Below, in pieces: positions 21,718-33,118 of a stretch of 64,000 nt of DNA; position 1 is the stretch's first letter, and each line of letters opens with the position of its first letter. Source of the stretch: Odobenus rosmarus divergens (taxonomy: Eukaryota > Chordata > Mammalia > Carnivora > Odobenidae); contig NW_004451652.1 of assembly GCF_000321225.1 (NCBI RefSeq), forward strand, positions 401,102-465,101, read 5' to 3'. The notes under the pieces were generated by a model. The model ran no database searches and was not told the origin of the DNA. It saw only the letters and a program-made list of their open reading frames with translations. The translations under genes and the position numbers were made by a program.

Positions 21718-23000
21718 ATTTTTCAGTTTATTGGGGTATAATTGACAAATAAAATTGTAATAAGTTTAAAGTATACATGTGATGATTTGATATATGTATA
21801 CATTGTAAAAGGCTTCCCACTATTGAGTTAATTAGCATATGTTCATCACCTCACATGTTTATCTTTTGTTTGGTTGGTTTTTGTTTTTTGGTGAGAACAC
21901 TTAAGTTCTACTCTCTTTGCAAATTTTAATTGTACAACACAGTGTTATCAGCTATAGTCATGATGTTATATATTGGAACCTCAAGTATTATTCCTCTTAT
22001 AACTGAAAGTTTGTACCCTTTACCAACCTCTCCCTATTTCATACCCCACCAAACCCTCACTGCCCATCCAACCTCTGGAACCACCATTCTCCTTTCTGTT
22101 TCTGAGTTTGACCCTTTTTTTTTTTTTAGATTCCACATATATGTGATGCCATGTAGTATTAGTGTTTCTTTGTCTGGCACTTAGTACAATTCCCTTCTGG
22201 TTCATCCATGTCATTGCAAATGGTGATTTCCTTCTTTTCTAAGACTGAATAACATTTCATTGTATATATGTGAATAGATAGATATCACATCTTCTTTATT
22301 CATCTGTTGACAGAAACTGAGGTTGTTTTCATTTCTGGGCTGTTGTGAATAATGCTGTAATGAATATATGGGTACAGATATCTCTTTGAGATAATGATTT
22401 CATTTCCTTTGTGTATAGACCCAGAAGTAGGAATGCTGAATCATATGGTAGTTCTATTTTTAATTTTTTGAGGAGCCTCATTACTGTTTTCTATAGTGTC
22501 TGTACCAGTTTACATTCCCACCAACAGCGTACAAGGGTTTCCTTTCTCCACATTTTTGCTAGCACGTGTCTTTTTGATAATAGACACCCTAAAAGGTGTT
22601 GAGTGGTATCTCACTGTGGTTTTGATTTGCATTTCCTTGATAATTTAGTAATATTGAGTACTTTTTCATGTACCTCTTGGCTATTTGTATGTCTTCTTTG
22701 TAAAAAGTCTATGCTGGTCCTTTGCCTGTTTTTAAATTGGGTTATTTGTGTTTTTGCTATTTTGTTGTATGAGTTCCTTGTATATTTTAGATATTGCCTC
22801 CTTATCAGATATGTGGTTTGCAAATATTTTCTCTCATCCTGTAGGTTACCTTTTCACTTTGTTGATGGCTTTTTTGCTGTGCAGAAGCTTTTAAGTTTGA
22901 TGTAGTCCTATTTGTTTATTTTAGCTTCTGGTGTCAATTAAAAAAAAAAAAATCATTGCCAAGACCAATGTCAAAGGGCTTATTCCCTCCTGTTTTTGTG
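21718..23000 (-). mobile_element. L1 LINE, 3' UTR and ORF2 C-terminal region
   Basis: About 1.3 kb of antisense L1: 3' UTR complement 'tattggggtataattgacaaataaaattg', then 'ttcatccatgtcattgcaaatgg', 'gttgtgaataatgctgtaatgaat', 'ttcccaccaacagcgtacaagggtt', and 'ccaagaccaatgtcaaagggctta' at the right end. It is 5'-truncated and full of stops. The frames at 21930-22184, 22411-22602 and 22603-22905 are antisense frames within it. Confidence 0.9.
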
Positions 23001-23602
23001 TTTTAATTTTTGGTTGTTTTGTTTTGACCAAAATATATTTTACTTCAAGTTGGATCTTGTGTATATCTGATCTCATTCTTCATGTTTTATTTACCCAGCT
23101 TTATTTTAGGGTTGGGAGGTGTTTGAGATAAATGGAAATGTTAAATAAATTTAAAAAAATCTCACATGCTGTGTGACCTTGAATTCAAGGGGGGAGGTGA
23201 TAACCATACATAAGCCATATCAGAACTAGAATAATAATGGGGACAGATTAGCAGTGTGCCCACATCACATCTCCAGATAATGGTGGTATTATTAGTCACC
23301 ATAACTGTCAGCCCAGAAGGGGGAGAGATAGTATAATTTTCAGAGCAGAAAGGGTCTTATTGGTATTACTCAGTATTATTCAGAACATTTTATGTCCCTG
23401 ACTGATCAATAAAGGCCAAAATATATGCTGATTCAATACATTTTCTTTAGAAGAACAAATCATATTTAACTTACCACATTTAATTATATGCTTGCTGAAG
23501 AAATATAGAAAGAATGTTCCTTCTTTTATAATTCCAGCAATGAAATCCGAGCCAAAAAGGAACTCAGTACTTACAAGGTCAATACTAGTTGGTATGTTTC
23601 CA
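23001..23602. other. Unrecognised sequence adjoining a diverged duplication
   Basis: No named repeat is recognised. The minus-strand frame at 23380-23628 (82 codons, non-ATG start) lies immediately downstream, in minus-strand sense, of the duplicated unit described next. Some of its residues continue the similarity between the two units. Confidence 0.4.
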
Positions 23603-24230
23603 AAATTGTTCTCAACATTAGTATACAAGAAAAAAGTTTCAACATTTCATTGAGCTGAAATATACAAACTGCTCCCTTGGGAGCCGATAGTCCTTGACTA
23701 GGGAAAAATATTCAAGGGTAGAATGATCTGTAGTCAGCTCTCCTGCTAACACAAGGTCTAGAGATAAGGGATACGACAGAATATCACCAGTAGGAGTGCA
23801 CTTCTTGAGGCCCACTAACTGGAGCACCTTATATGGGCAAGCTTCTACCTCTAATGGTGGAAATTATGTCAAGTAAGTGGTCAAGATATTTGACTCACTC
23901 TCTAGTAAAAATGTCATGATAGAGGTTATAAAAAAAGTTATTGTGTGGTGGGAGCTAAAACAGTGTCAGTACTGTTTTAAATGTTCTAAAAACGTTCTCA
24001 GTATCAATGTATAAGAAGAAAATCTTCAGTATTTCTTTGAGCAAAAACATATATACTGCTTCTTCAAGTATTTGATTGTCCTTGACTAGGGAAAAAGTTT
24101 CTGGGGAAGAATTGCTTATTTACTTTAGGAATCTCTTGTTTCCAGCAATTCTGGAGATAATGTGAGCAGATACAGGATCAATTAATCACTGGCTACAGTT
24201 CCACCTTCAGACATTTCAAGTTCATTACCC
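23603..24230 (-). repeat. Two diverged direct copies, ~387 bp apart, with protein-like similarity
   Basis: Unit A (about 23603-23830) and unit B (about 23988-24230) align over roughly 230 bases and share an identical 19-base core (GTCCTTGACTAGGGAAAAA at 23690-23708 and 24078-24096). On the minus strand both translate in the corresponding frame to FSLVKD, with further shared residues on either side (S..E.F before; VY, then F.FLY/ENxF after). Each copy has stops or frameshifts, so neither is a working gene. The source could be an old transposon, an endogenous viral remnant or an ancient exon duplication. Confidence 0.55.
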
Positions 24231-24540
24231 TAACACATCCTGTGAAGTGCGAAGGAACACAACTTCTCAGATTTTCCTGCAATTTCTTCTTTGTTAGTGT
24301 TTATAGCAAATCACATTCTTAATAGTTAGTGTTTGTGAACTGGTCTCCTGATGAGGCTTCCTAAAAAGAGGAAGCCTAAAGCTTTAAACCAAATGACAGA
24401 AGCCTCAGGGTATGTTAATCTCTCCAGCTCTCTTTGTTCATAATGTCTTAGTCCGGTCTGGTTTTGGGTCTGGAATTATTCTGGGATGTAGTGAGCTTCA
24501 CTGAGTCATTAATCCTACTCTAAAGATGATTCCTCCCAAA
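24231..24540. other. Anonymous sequence
   Basis: No gene or recognised repeat is seen. Confidence 0.45.
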
Positions 24541-25275
24541 TCTATCTTTGGGACTATTCATTCAACCAACATTTATTTAACACATACTTCATGCTAAGCA
24601 ATGCCTAGAATGTAGTAGACACATTTTTAAAAGAAAAGACACAAGGAGATAATGGTTTGTTAGTATATTGGACAGATACATAAGGAAATAATTATAATAA
24701 AACGATTTATTTAGCTGGGTTCAAAATTCTGAGGAAACCCAGAGTAAATGGGATATTGGGCAAGTTTCCAGTGGAGAGGTGATAAAAATGCTTGATCTTG
24801 AAGATGAGCAGGAGTTTGTCATCCAGAGACAGTAAGGAGCAAATTATATCAAACAGCCTGGAGCGTTCAGTGATGAGAAAACAGTGTGAGAAAACAGCCA
24901 CTTCCAATGTACATTGGAAGCAAGATTTGTGGGTTGGGAAGGGGGTAGCTGGAGAGGAACAGGGGCAGGAAAGGGAGATTCAGATCATGTCATGAAGGCT
25001 TTGAATTCCATGGTGAGGGTTTGGGATGTTATTTTATTGACAGAAAGGGAGCTACTGAAGTTCTGAAGCAGAGAAATACTATGATCAGACTTCTTCAGAA
25101 GTAACCCTCAGATTTACATGGAAAATAGCCTGAAGGTGGGGAAGAGCCTGAGCAAGGAAGATGGGTTAGGAGGCCATTTCAGTATCCCTGGGAGACTTAA
25201 TGGAAATCTGGTAATTGGCTCTTAGAATACTGAATTGACAGGACCTGGTGACAAAGGAAGAAAAAGGTACATCCT
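24541..25275 (-). mobile_element. L2 LINE, long antisense copy
   Basis: Begins with the antisense L2 3' end ('caaccaacatttatttaacacatac') and continues through ORF2-derived blocks in antisense: 'gatcttgaagatgagcaggagtttgtcatcc', 'gatcatgtcatgaaggctttgaattccatgg', 'ggttaggaggccatttcagtatccc' and 'attgacaggacctggtgac'. These encode parts of the L2 reverse transcriptase on the minus strand, now heavily decayed. Confidence 0.8.
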
Positions 25276-25287
25276 TATATTCATTCA

Positions 25288-25520
25288 GTAATTAATCATA
25301 GAGCTCCTATTCTGTGCCAGACACTGTTATAGATGCTTAGGATACTGAGGTAAAAAGATAAAGGCCCTGTTCTCACAAAGTTGCATTCTAGTGAGAGAGA
25401 AATAAATAAGTCCATTAATGTACATCCTCAAATTATGTGATGTGAAGTGCTATGAAGAAAAATAAAACACATTGTGGAAATGATGTTATATGACATCTGA
25501 GCTTGAAGCTTCTACTTTTG
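25288..25520 (-). mobile_element. L2 LINE 3' end, second copy
   Basis: A new antisense L2 3' end starts here: 'attcattcagtaattaatc', 'ctattctgtgccagacactgtta', 'gttgcattctagtgagagag' and 'gtgctatgaagaaaaataaaac'. It lies head-to-tail with the preceding L2. Confidence 0.85.
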
Positions 25521-27124
25521 GCCCTGTAGAACACTGTCTGAGATGGCCAGGTAAAGAAGCCTGTCTAGCAGATAGGAGGATCAGGGGGAAAGGAGATTTT
25601 GGACACCCAGCTGATAGCCACCATTGTCTGCCAGAGTAAGGAACATTCTATCTGAACTTTCCACTGAAAGCTGCCTCGTTAGTGAGCTCATAAGAAATCA
25701 CTAGAGGAACTGCCCAACTAATCCACAGAGTCATGAGAAATCATAGATCTTTGTTACTTTTAGCCACTAACTTTGGGACAGTTTTATGACACAGGAATAG
25801 ATAAGAGAAACAATGAAGAATAAGAGACAGTTATTTTTCAAGAATGATTTCTGGATCACTGACATAAAATGATGAGCTGGCTTTGTGGTGCCACTGGCTA
25901 AGAGAGGCAAAACTTGAAAAAAAGGAAATTCAGAATTGCCCCAGGATGGAAAGTCTTTGTCAATTCCAGATGAGGGCAAAATTTAATATTTTTTTTGTAT
26001 TAACTTTGAAAGGCCAGATTTAAGGAGAACATATTTTTTTTTCCTTTAAAAACTTGAAAAAGTAAAGTCCTCAATGAGACAGTTCTTTAGTTTGAATGCA
26101 TTTTTAATTAAAGAGTAATTGCTAATCAATATGTAACCGTAACTGTTCATTGTGTCTTTTTAGATTTTGTTTTGTGTTGTTTTGATTATTTATATAGGAC
26201 AGGGTCAGGGAAAGTGAGGAGAACAACAGGGCTCCAGAAATGGGTGGAAATTAGTAGGGAAACTAATACTAAGAGGAGAAAAGATAGAAACAGAAGCACC
26301 TAGGGAGAAGACAAAGTTTTCCTTTGTTAACTTTTATGCACTTGCATAAAAGGCAGTTGCCCACAGAACAGTGTTTTGTCATCCAGTCTGTTTTGCATGA
26401 TTGATGAGTTTTTTTTTAAAGATTGAATTTTCATAAAGTAGCCTTTATTCTTAGGGACTTTATTAATCCTAGAGTTACTATCATGTATTTTGTAAGCGAG
26501 AAGAACCTGTGTGTTTTCTGGGTTACAGTATACCATATTGGGTCATAAATAAGTGAAAAAAAATCTTTGCCAAATATCTTAATTTTTTCCCCAGAAATTT
26601 TAATCTAATTAATATTAGTTTTGACATAGTTGTAGTCATTCATTTTAGATACCAGTAAGGATATTTCATCCTTTTATTGGCAGCAGAATTCACAGAAATG
26701 GCTTATAACAGATTAATAGATCATCCTTGTTAAGTCCCATTTGTCTGGAAATTGCTGCTCAGTGCTCTCGTTACACATGTTCCCTCAATCTCCATGAAAT
26801 TCAGTATAGAAAGAGAAGATCATTTATGTATATTTTTATTATGAAGAGAACATTTGAGTTTTAAGAAGAGAAAAAAAATAACCTTGGCTTATCCATCTAC
26901 CCTGTGTGAAATGTACCTAACTTGGCCTGGATATTGATTCTAATGTTTAAGGAGCCCAGTTTATGCTACAGTTTGACCACATGACCTAACAAACAAAATT
27001 CAAGATCAATCGAAAGCTTTTATGCAGCCCCTCTCTTCCAAACTAAATTTATATGTAAACTCCTACAAAGAGGGGACAATGATAAAAAAAAATTGAGGGA
27101 AAATAATGAAATAATTAAATCTAT
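25521..27124. other. Anonymous AT-rich sequence
   Basis: No gene or confidently named repeat is recognised in about 1.6 kb. The small minus-strand frames at 25767-25979 and 26327-26536 look like chance frames. Confidence 0.5.
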
Positions 27125-27499
27125 TGATTAGTGCTCTGGACTAAGCATTTGTGTTCCTCAGAATTCTTAACCAACTGAGCCACCCAGGCGCCCTTGTTCC
27201 TCAGAATTCTTATGTTGATATCCTACTCCCTGGTGTGATGGTATTAGGAGGTAGGGCCTTTGGGGAGGGGATTAGGTCATAAATGGGAATAGTACTCTTA
27301 CAGGAAGTGACAACAGAGTGTTTTCCATTCTCTCGCTCACTCTGACATGAATGAGAGGATGAGGTCTGCAAAACACTGAGAGGGTCTTCACCAAGAGCCC
27401 AGCCATGCTGACACTCTGGTCTGGAACGTCGAGCTTCCAAAGCTCTGAGGAATAAAACACAGTCTATACTATGTCATAGCAGTCCAAACTAAGACAGTA
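27125..27499 (+). mobile_element. MST-like MaLR solitary LTR
   Basis: LTR layout on the plus strand: 'gatggtattaggaggtagggcctttgggg', 'gattaggtcataaatggg', 'ccagccatgctgacactctggtc', 'agctctgaggaataaaac' and 'ccaaactaagacagta'. The 5' part is interrupted by the 25-bp SINE head at 27170-27194. No internal region is present. Confidence 0.82.
27170..27194 (-). mobile_element. Tailless 25-bp Can-SINE head with TSD
   Basis: The insert (minus strand: AGGGCGCCTGGGTGGCTCAG plus five bases) is only the first ~25 bases of a Can-SINE, covering the tRNA A-box region. It is bounded by perfect 18-bp repeats TGTTCCTCAGAATTCTTA at 27152-27169 and 27195-27212. There is no A-tail and none of the remaining ~170 bases. 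The host is an LTR. Confidence 0.93.
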
Positions 27500-27781
27500 A
27501 GATTTTTGAATCTTAGGAGGGAAGCAATGACATAGCCTCAGTCTTTAAAGATTGCTTTTAACATACATTTAAACCATGGAATTCTCAGTAGTGAACTATT
27601 AATTTTGTCAGAAGAGTTCTTTTGACACCTGTTGAATAAATACTAAAAGGAATGTGAACTTCTGTTTTCCTCCCAAAGGCCAAATAAAGGGTATAAAGAA
27701 GCTGCATTTCTTGCTACCAATGGACACAAGAGTGTCTGCATTATAGCCTATCATAATTGACCTTATTTCATAATTATTTAT
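27500..27781. other. Anonymous sequence
   Basis: No gene or recognised repeat is seen. Confidence 0.5.
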
Positions 27782-27905
27782 GTCCATGTAAGTCTTACTT
27801 ATGAAGTCATAAGCCCTTTAAAAGCAAGGAGTACTTTTGCCTCATCTTTAGATGTCTGACATCTAAACACAGAACCACATACAAATAATGAGATGAATGA
27901 GTAAG
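27782..27905 (+). mobile_element. L2 LINE 3' end, diverged
   Basis: Sense L2 3' blocks: 'tcataagccctttaaaagcaaggagtactttt' and a degraded 'aatgagatgaatgagta' end. Confidence 0.5.
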
Positions 27906-28002
27906 CTGAAGTCATGCATTTTGTTTCTCAAGTCTTAGCTCATAGCACGTGTAACAGTTATAATTATTGTTATTAACTGTGAGGATTGCTACTTAATGCC
28001 TA

Positions 28003-28140
28003 AGCCCCCAGTAGACTGGGAGCTTTGTTAGGGCATGGATGGTGTTTGTCTATTCATCACTTCATTTCCAGGACAAGCACCTGCTGGAATATGGTGGCTT
28101 CCCAGTAAGTATAAAATCTAGCACAATTGAATGCACAAAT
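28003..28140 (+). mobile_element. L2 LINE 3' end
   Basis: Sense L2: 'cagtagactgggagctttgttagggcatgg', 'tgtctattcatcacttcatttccagg' and a diverged terminal end. Confidence 0.55.
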
Positions 28141-28418
28141 GAAGTAGAAATTGTTTTGTTCTCTTGAAATTAAGCATTTGGTGTTTGACTGTTACAGCCT
28201 TTTTAGCATGTGCATGTAAATCTGGGGTTCAGGCTCCAGAATCTGGGAGGGGGAAGACTATCAGGGAAAAGGGATTACTCTAAATTATTCAAGTCTCTTT
28301 ATCCCATGATCACAGAGGAAAAACAGACTGTGTCTAACTTAAAAAGAAACAACTTCATAGAGCACCTTCCCTTTGTTAGTGTTTCTTCGGCTAAGTATTC
28401 TCACATGTCATTTTTGGA

Positions 28419-28465
28419 AAAAGTTCTGTGAAGAACTTTTAACCTGGACATATCATGTCCAGGTT
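28419..28465. repeat. Two back-to-back perfect hairpins
   Basis: Hairpin 1 has an 8-bp stem AAAAGTTC (28419-28426) and GAACTTTT (28433-28440) with a 6-base loop. Hairpin 2 starts at the next base: a 10-bp stem AACCTGGACA (28441-28450) and TGTCCAGGTT (28456-28465) with a 5-base loop. The second stem abuts MIR sequence. Confidence 0.85.
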
Positions 28466-28560
28466 TTAGATGGAGCAACTGAAATACAGAGAGGTTAAGT
28501 GACTTGCCCCGAGTCAGAGAGATGGTAAATGGCGGAGCTGTGATTCAAACTATGGGTTTT
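28456..28560 (-). mobile_element. MIR SINE
   Basis: Antisense MIR: 'gcaactgaaatacagagaggttaagtgacttgccc', 'ggtaaatggcggagctgtgattcaaac'. Confidence 0.8.
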
Positions 28561-29684
28561 TGGCTTTGAGGCCAGTGATCTTTCTGTTATTACCACGGTG
28601 GCCACCCACCCCCACAGCCCCCTCTTGGGAAGCCCCAGGATCCCCCTGAAGCTGTTCAGGGTATGGGCCTCGGGTGTGGTTGTTGGGTAGTAAATGCCCG
28701 GTGGTTAAATGACTTTTGATAGCAAAGTTTTGAAAAAAAAAGCAATAATGCCAGATTACTTCAGTGTCAGGGATGGGAAAATGATTCAGAATCATATGCT
28801 ATTAGGCAACCAAATTTAGTTGAAAGTTTTTCTTTTTAAGAGTTGGATTGCTCTTTATTCCTGAATAAAGCCATGGTGGAGGTTAAACAGATCATGACAC
28901 CACCATTGAGGTCCATTTTCAAGGCTGTTGGGCAGTTAAAGGGGAAGTGAAGCAAAATTGTGATGTACGGGAACTTCATCTTTGGTGCCCTCTCAATGAC
29001 CCTCTAAGGCAGCTTTGTTCTCCTTTCTTAGCTCTGCAGAGCCTGACAGTTTAGAAAGAATCTGAAAGATTGCTCTACTGTCATGTTAGCTTATGAGTAC
29101 TCAAAATGGAAACTCTGCTTAGGATATGAGAACTTTAATAGGGGTTATATGAAAAAGAAACAGTTGAATTTCTAAATGGTAGCATCCTTGTAGGTCAGCA
29201 AATGGGGGATGGGGGTCTTTTGAGGGTGGAAAACTACTCGAACCATGCTTCCTATGTAGTACCAGAAAAGAGTGACTATGAATTAGAATTAGATACTTTA
29301 TGTTAACTGTGGTTAGTATTATTTAATTAGTAAGTTGAAGGCAGGACCCCCATGTCTTAAAGGTTGTAGAAATATGATGAAAATCAACAGCAAATTTTAA
29401 AATATGGACTTAAATACTAAAGAGAGTTGATGAGTATTGGGATCAACATTTGGTCTGTGGGAAAGAAAAGCAAGACATAATCCCATATAAAGTGGGAATT
29501 AAGGGATTTGGTTTGATATCCTTCATCTTTATGAAATAAAGAACTAAGAAAAGATAGAAATGAATAGGATTTGGTACGGAAAGAATCAATGGTGCATTTT
29601 AATGTTGGATTTCTTGATGGAAAATTATCTGGAGATACTGGAATTTGCCACTATAGACTTAATTGCTTAGACTAGGAGGTGGTA
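28561..29684. other. Anonymous sequence
   Basis: No gene or recognised repeat is seen in about 1.1 kb. A short GC-richer patch lies at 28595-28680. Confidence 0.5.
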
Positions 29685-29885
29685 TGATATAGTACAAACA
29701 GCCTGGTTTTGGAGTCCAACAGAACTGGATCTTGTTCTGATCTATGTCAATTTCTTACTCTTTTTAAACCTCAATTTCCTCCTCTGTAAAATGAGAACAG
29801 TAATATGTAATTGAGTTATTTTAAGAATATTCTGAAAACTAATGAGATGCTATTTATAAAATACCTAGTAAATATATATAGGACC
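29685..29885 (+). mobile_element. MIR SINE
   Basis: Sense MIR: 'tggttttggagtccaacagaactgg', 'tcaatttcctcctctgtaaaatgagaacagtaat', and a degraded tail ending 'aaaatacctagtaaata'. Confidence 0.8.
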
Positions 29886-30426
29886 TTAGTGATATTCTCA
29901 TATTTCTCTTTCCTTTTATTTTAATAAATAACTTATACATAATTATGCCTGGATATAATAAACTGGTTAGTTATAGTTCCTAGATTGAAGCCGTGCCTTC
30001 TAGCAGTGAAATAACAGTAAGAAGGCTTAGAAATTAAGAGCAATATTCATGTAAAATTAGAAAGACAGAACAATGTGTCCAGTTGGGGTTTTTATCTTAA
30101 TTTGATCACACTATGCTTTCACATTGAGTTAGAAAATAAGCATATCAATAGGCATATTCCTCCTGAGTACTTAGGAAGAATAAATTACTTGGACCTTAAG
30201 TCAATAATGAATAGACCAAGCTGTTTATATTCAAACCTCATAAGCATGTTTTTATTGGGAGCAGGAATTCATTAAGTATTAATAGCAATAATGATAACCT
30301 ATTTCTGGAACTGGAGAGTCACTTTTGGAATTAGAAACTTTGCCAAGGACTTGATACTTAAAATTCTGCAAATGCAAATAAAAGGAGTAGGGCAGGGAGA
30401 AGGTGCTGCATCTGCTATAATTGATC
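29886..30426. other. Anonymous AT-rich sequence
   Basis: No gene or recognised repeat is seen. Confidence 0.5.
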
Positions 30427-30440
30427 AGGAGTACATGGCA

Positions 30441-30636
30441 GGGACGCCTGGGTGACTCAGTTGGTTAAGCGTCTGCCTTTGGCTCAGGTCATGATCCCAG
30501 GGTCCTGGGATCGAGTCCCGCATCGGGCTCCTTGCTCAGCCCTGGGAGTCTGCTTCTCCCTCTGCCTCTGTCCCTTCCCCCTGCTCATGCTCTCTCTCTC
30601 TCTGTCTCAAATAAATAAATAAAATCTTTTAAAAAA
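30441..30636 (+). mobile_element. Can-SINE (SINEC), full length
   Basis: Head GGGACGCCTGGGTGACTCAG, B-box 'gggatcgagtccc', 'gggagtctgcttctccctctgcc' and tail AATAAATAAATAAAATCTTT. A small CCT insertion lies in 'gctcagccctgggag'. The TSD is perfect, 14 bp (AGGAGTACATGGCA), at 30427-30440 and 30637-30650. Confidence 0.97.
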
Positions 30637-30799
30637 AGGAGTACATGGCAAATTATTACACTTTGTGAAATATGTTATATTGTTATATGTTTTAACCATG
30701 TATTAAGAACCACTGAACTTAAACTTGAGGACTTTATCTTTTGCTCAAAATCTGACATGTTTTAAAATAGTCACTTGGGCACTGTTGACAAAAGACTAT

Positions 30800-32345
30800 A
30801 GGGAACAAGAACTGAAGTAAGAAACAGAGTTAGGAGGCTCTTATATTAATCAGGTGAGCAATGGTAAGTGCTTAGACCAGGGTAGTGGCATTTGAGGTTG
30901 TAACAGATCCTGAATTTATGTTGAAGATGGAGTCAATAGGTGCCCAAAAGACACATGAAGAGATACTCAATATCACTAATCATCATGGTAATGCAAATTA
31001 AAACCACAATGAGATGTTATCTGTTAGAATGGCTAAAATCAATAACCCAAGAGATAAGTGTTGGTGAGGATGTAGAAAAAACAGAATCCTTGTACACTGT
31101 TGATGGGAATGCAATGCAAATTGGTGCAGCCGCTGTGAAAAACAATATGGAGGTTCCTCAAAAAATTAGAAATAGAATTACCATATAGTCTAGTAATTCC
31201 ACTACTGGGTATTTATTTACCCAAGGAAAACCAAAACACTAATTGGAAAAGATATAGGCACCCCTATGTTTACCGCAACATTATTTACAATAACTAAGAT
31301 GTGGAAGCAACCTGTGTCCATCAATAGATGAATGGATAGAGAAGATGTGGTGTATATATACAATGGAATATTACTCAGCTATGAAAGAGAATGAAATCTT
31401 GCCATTTGTAACAACATGGATGGACCGAGAGGGTATAATGCTAAGCAAAACAAGTCAGTCAAAAAAAGATGAAACCATATGATTTCACTTGTATGTAGAA
31501 TTTAATAAACAAAACAAATGAACAAAGAAAGACAAAAAACAAGACTCTTAAATATAGTGAAAAAACTGGTGGTTGCCTGAGGGAGGTGAGTAGGGGGATG
31601 GGTGAAATAGATACAAGGATTAAGAGTACACTTATCTTGATGAGCACTGAGAAATGTATAGAATTGTTGAATCATTATATTGTGCAACTGTAACTAATAT
31701 AACACTGTATGTTAATTTTATTTGAATAATAATAATAATAAACAAAAGCTAGACCCGATAGGTTTCTTAATGGATTGAATGGGAGAAATTAAAAGAGAAA
31801 TCAAGAGTAACCACACATTTCTGCTTTGAGTAACTCAACAAAGGATATTGCCACTTTTATGGGGAAGTCTGTGGAGGAGCAGGGTTTTGAAAGAAGGGTT
31901 TGAGGTATAAGGAGTTCGGTTTTACTCATATTAAGTTTGAGATGGTTATTAAAGTATCAACTGGGAAGTGAAGAGGTAAATGGATAAATAAATCTGGGTT
32001 TCAAGCATTGGAGAGAGAAATTTAAAATTGTCAGTGAAATAAGCTATGAAAATGAATGAGATCACACAAAGAATGAGAAAAGTTCTTAGAACTGGATCTT
32101 TGGGCCCTCCAGCATTGAGAAGCTGGAAAGATTAGGATGGCCCCCCAAAGGAGATTGGAAAGAAGTGGCCAATGAGGAAGGAGAAGAATCGAGGAAGAGT
32201 TTTATCCTAGAAACCAAGTGAAAAAAAGTGTTTCAGAAAACAGAGAGAGATTGACTATGTCAAATATTGCTGGTCAGCGGAAATGAGGACTATGAATTAT
32301 TCAATTCAGAAATGTGGAAATCATTGGTTGGCTTGCTGAATTGTT
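30800..32345 (-). mobile_element. L2 LINE, long antisense copy interrupted by L1
   Basis: Antisense L2 ORF2 blocks lie left of the L1 (30800-30937: 'agttaggaggctcttatattaatcagg', 'gaagatggagtcaatagg') and continue right of it (31746-32345: 'ggattgaatgggaga', 'ggagttcggttttactcatattaagtttgag', 'aatgagatcacacaaagaatgag', 'gactatgtcaaatattgctgg'). The minus strand would encode part of the L2 reverse transcriptase, now full of stops. Confidence 0.82.
30938..31745 (+). mobile_element. L1 LINE 3' part inserted in L2
   Basis: Sense L1: ORF2 C-terminus ('tgcccaaaagacacatgaag', 'ttgatgggaatgcaatgcaaattggtgcagcc', 'caatggaatattactcagctatg'), then 3' UTR and an (AAT)n-rich tail near 31726-31741. A degraded TSD (TGGAGTCAATAGG against TAGACCCGATAGG, 9 of 13 matching) flanks it. 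The frame at 30940-31188 is broken ORF2. Confidence 0.9.
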
Positions 32346-32394
32346 TCAAATGGAGGGACAAACAGGCTTACCTTAACCTTTGCAGGCTCCATCA

Positions 32395-33010
32395 CAAGAG
32401 TATAATTTGAAGTCCAGGCACCATATATCTACATTTTAAAAATTACAAATCAAAATAGCAAATAGCAGGTATCTTGTAACCACAAGGCAATAAGCATGAG
32501 ACAAAGGCCAAGAAAATAGCTGAGACATTGGCCCTGATGTAGTCTAGCCATTGAACCTATACCAGCAGCCACCTTCCCCTGCCCCACCACACCCAAGCTT
32601 GGCAAGAGAAGAGAAGGACCAGTCCCCATCTTCCCATCATCATGCTGGGAAACATGCAGGGATCTAGCAGTCTTTGGAGCATGCAGTGTGGGTCTCTACT
32701 CTTCCTCTTCTTAGAGTGCAAACATTGAGAACAGCCTTATCAGTGGTATAATACATAAACTGCTTAGCTTTGGGGTTACCAGGTGTCACAGGAGTCTTCT
32801 GGGAACAGAGCTGCCTTGAGGTCCATGAGATAGAGGAAGCCATGAGTCCTGTGGGGCGCCAAGGTGAGGCATAGCCTCCCCGCTGAGAGAAAGGGGATCC
32901 CCAGTCTCAGATACTTTGTTGTTTACAGTGAGCTCCCAGTCATTTGGGGGCAAGCCTGGTCTTGCATTTGAGATTTTCTGTTACTTATAGCTGAATGAAT
33001 TCTAACTGAT
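32395..33010. other. Unclassified, possibly LTR-derived
   Basis: GC-richer than the neighbourhood, ending 'gttacttatagctgaatgaattctaactgat', which resembles ends of some ERVL-type LTRs. The family and left boundary are not identifiable. No gene is seen. Confidence 0.3.
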
Positions 33011-33118
33011 TTATAGGCATTCGATAAATATTCATTAAGTAGCTGAATGAATAAGAAGACTTTATTATGACATAATATATAGCCATTAATAAGAGTGAAT
33101 CACAGCTATAAAAATGAT

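Noticed and set aside
23440..23600. Splice-donor-like motifs (GTAAGT on the minus strand near 23475 and 23575) suggesting exons
   Set aside because: The motifs are short and common, reading frames around them are broken, and no matching exon family is recognised. Kept only as context for the duplicated unit.
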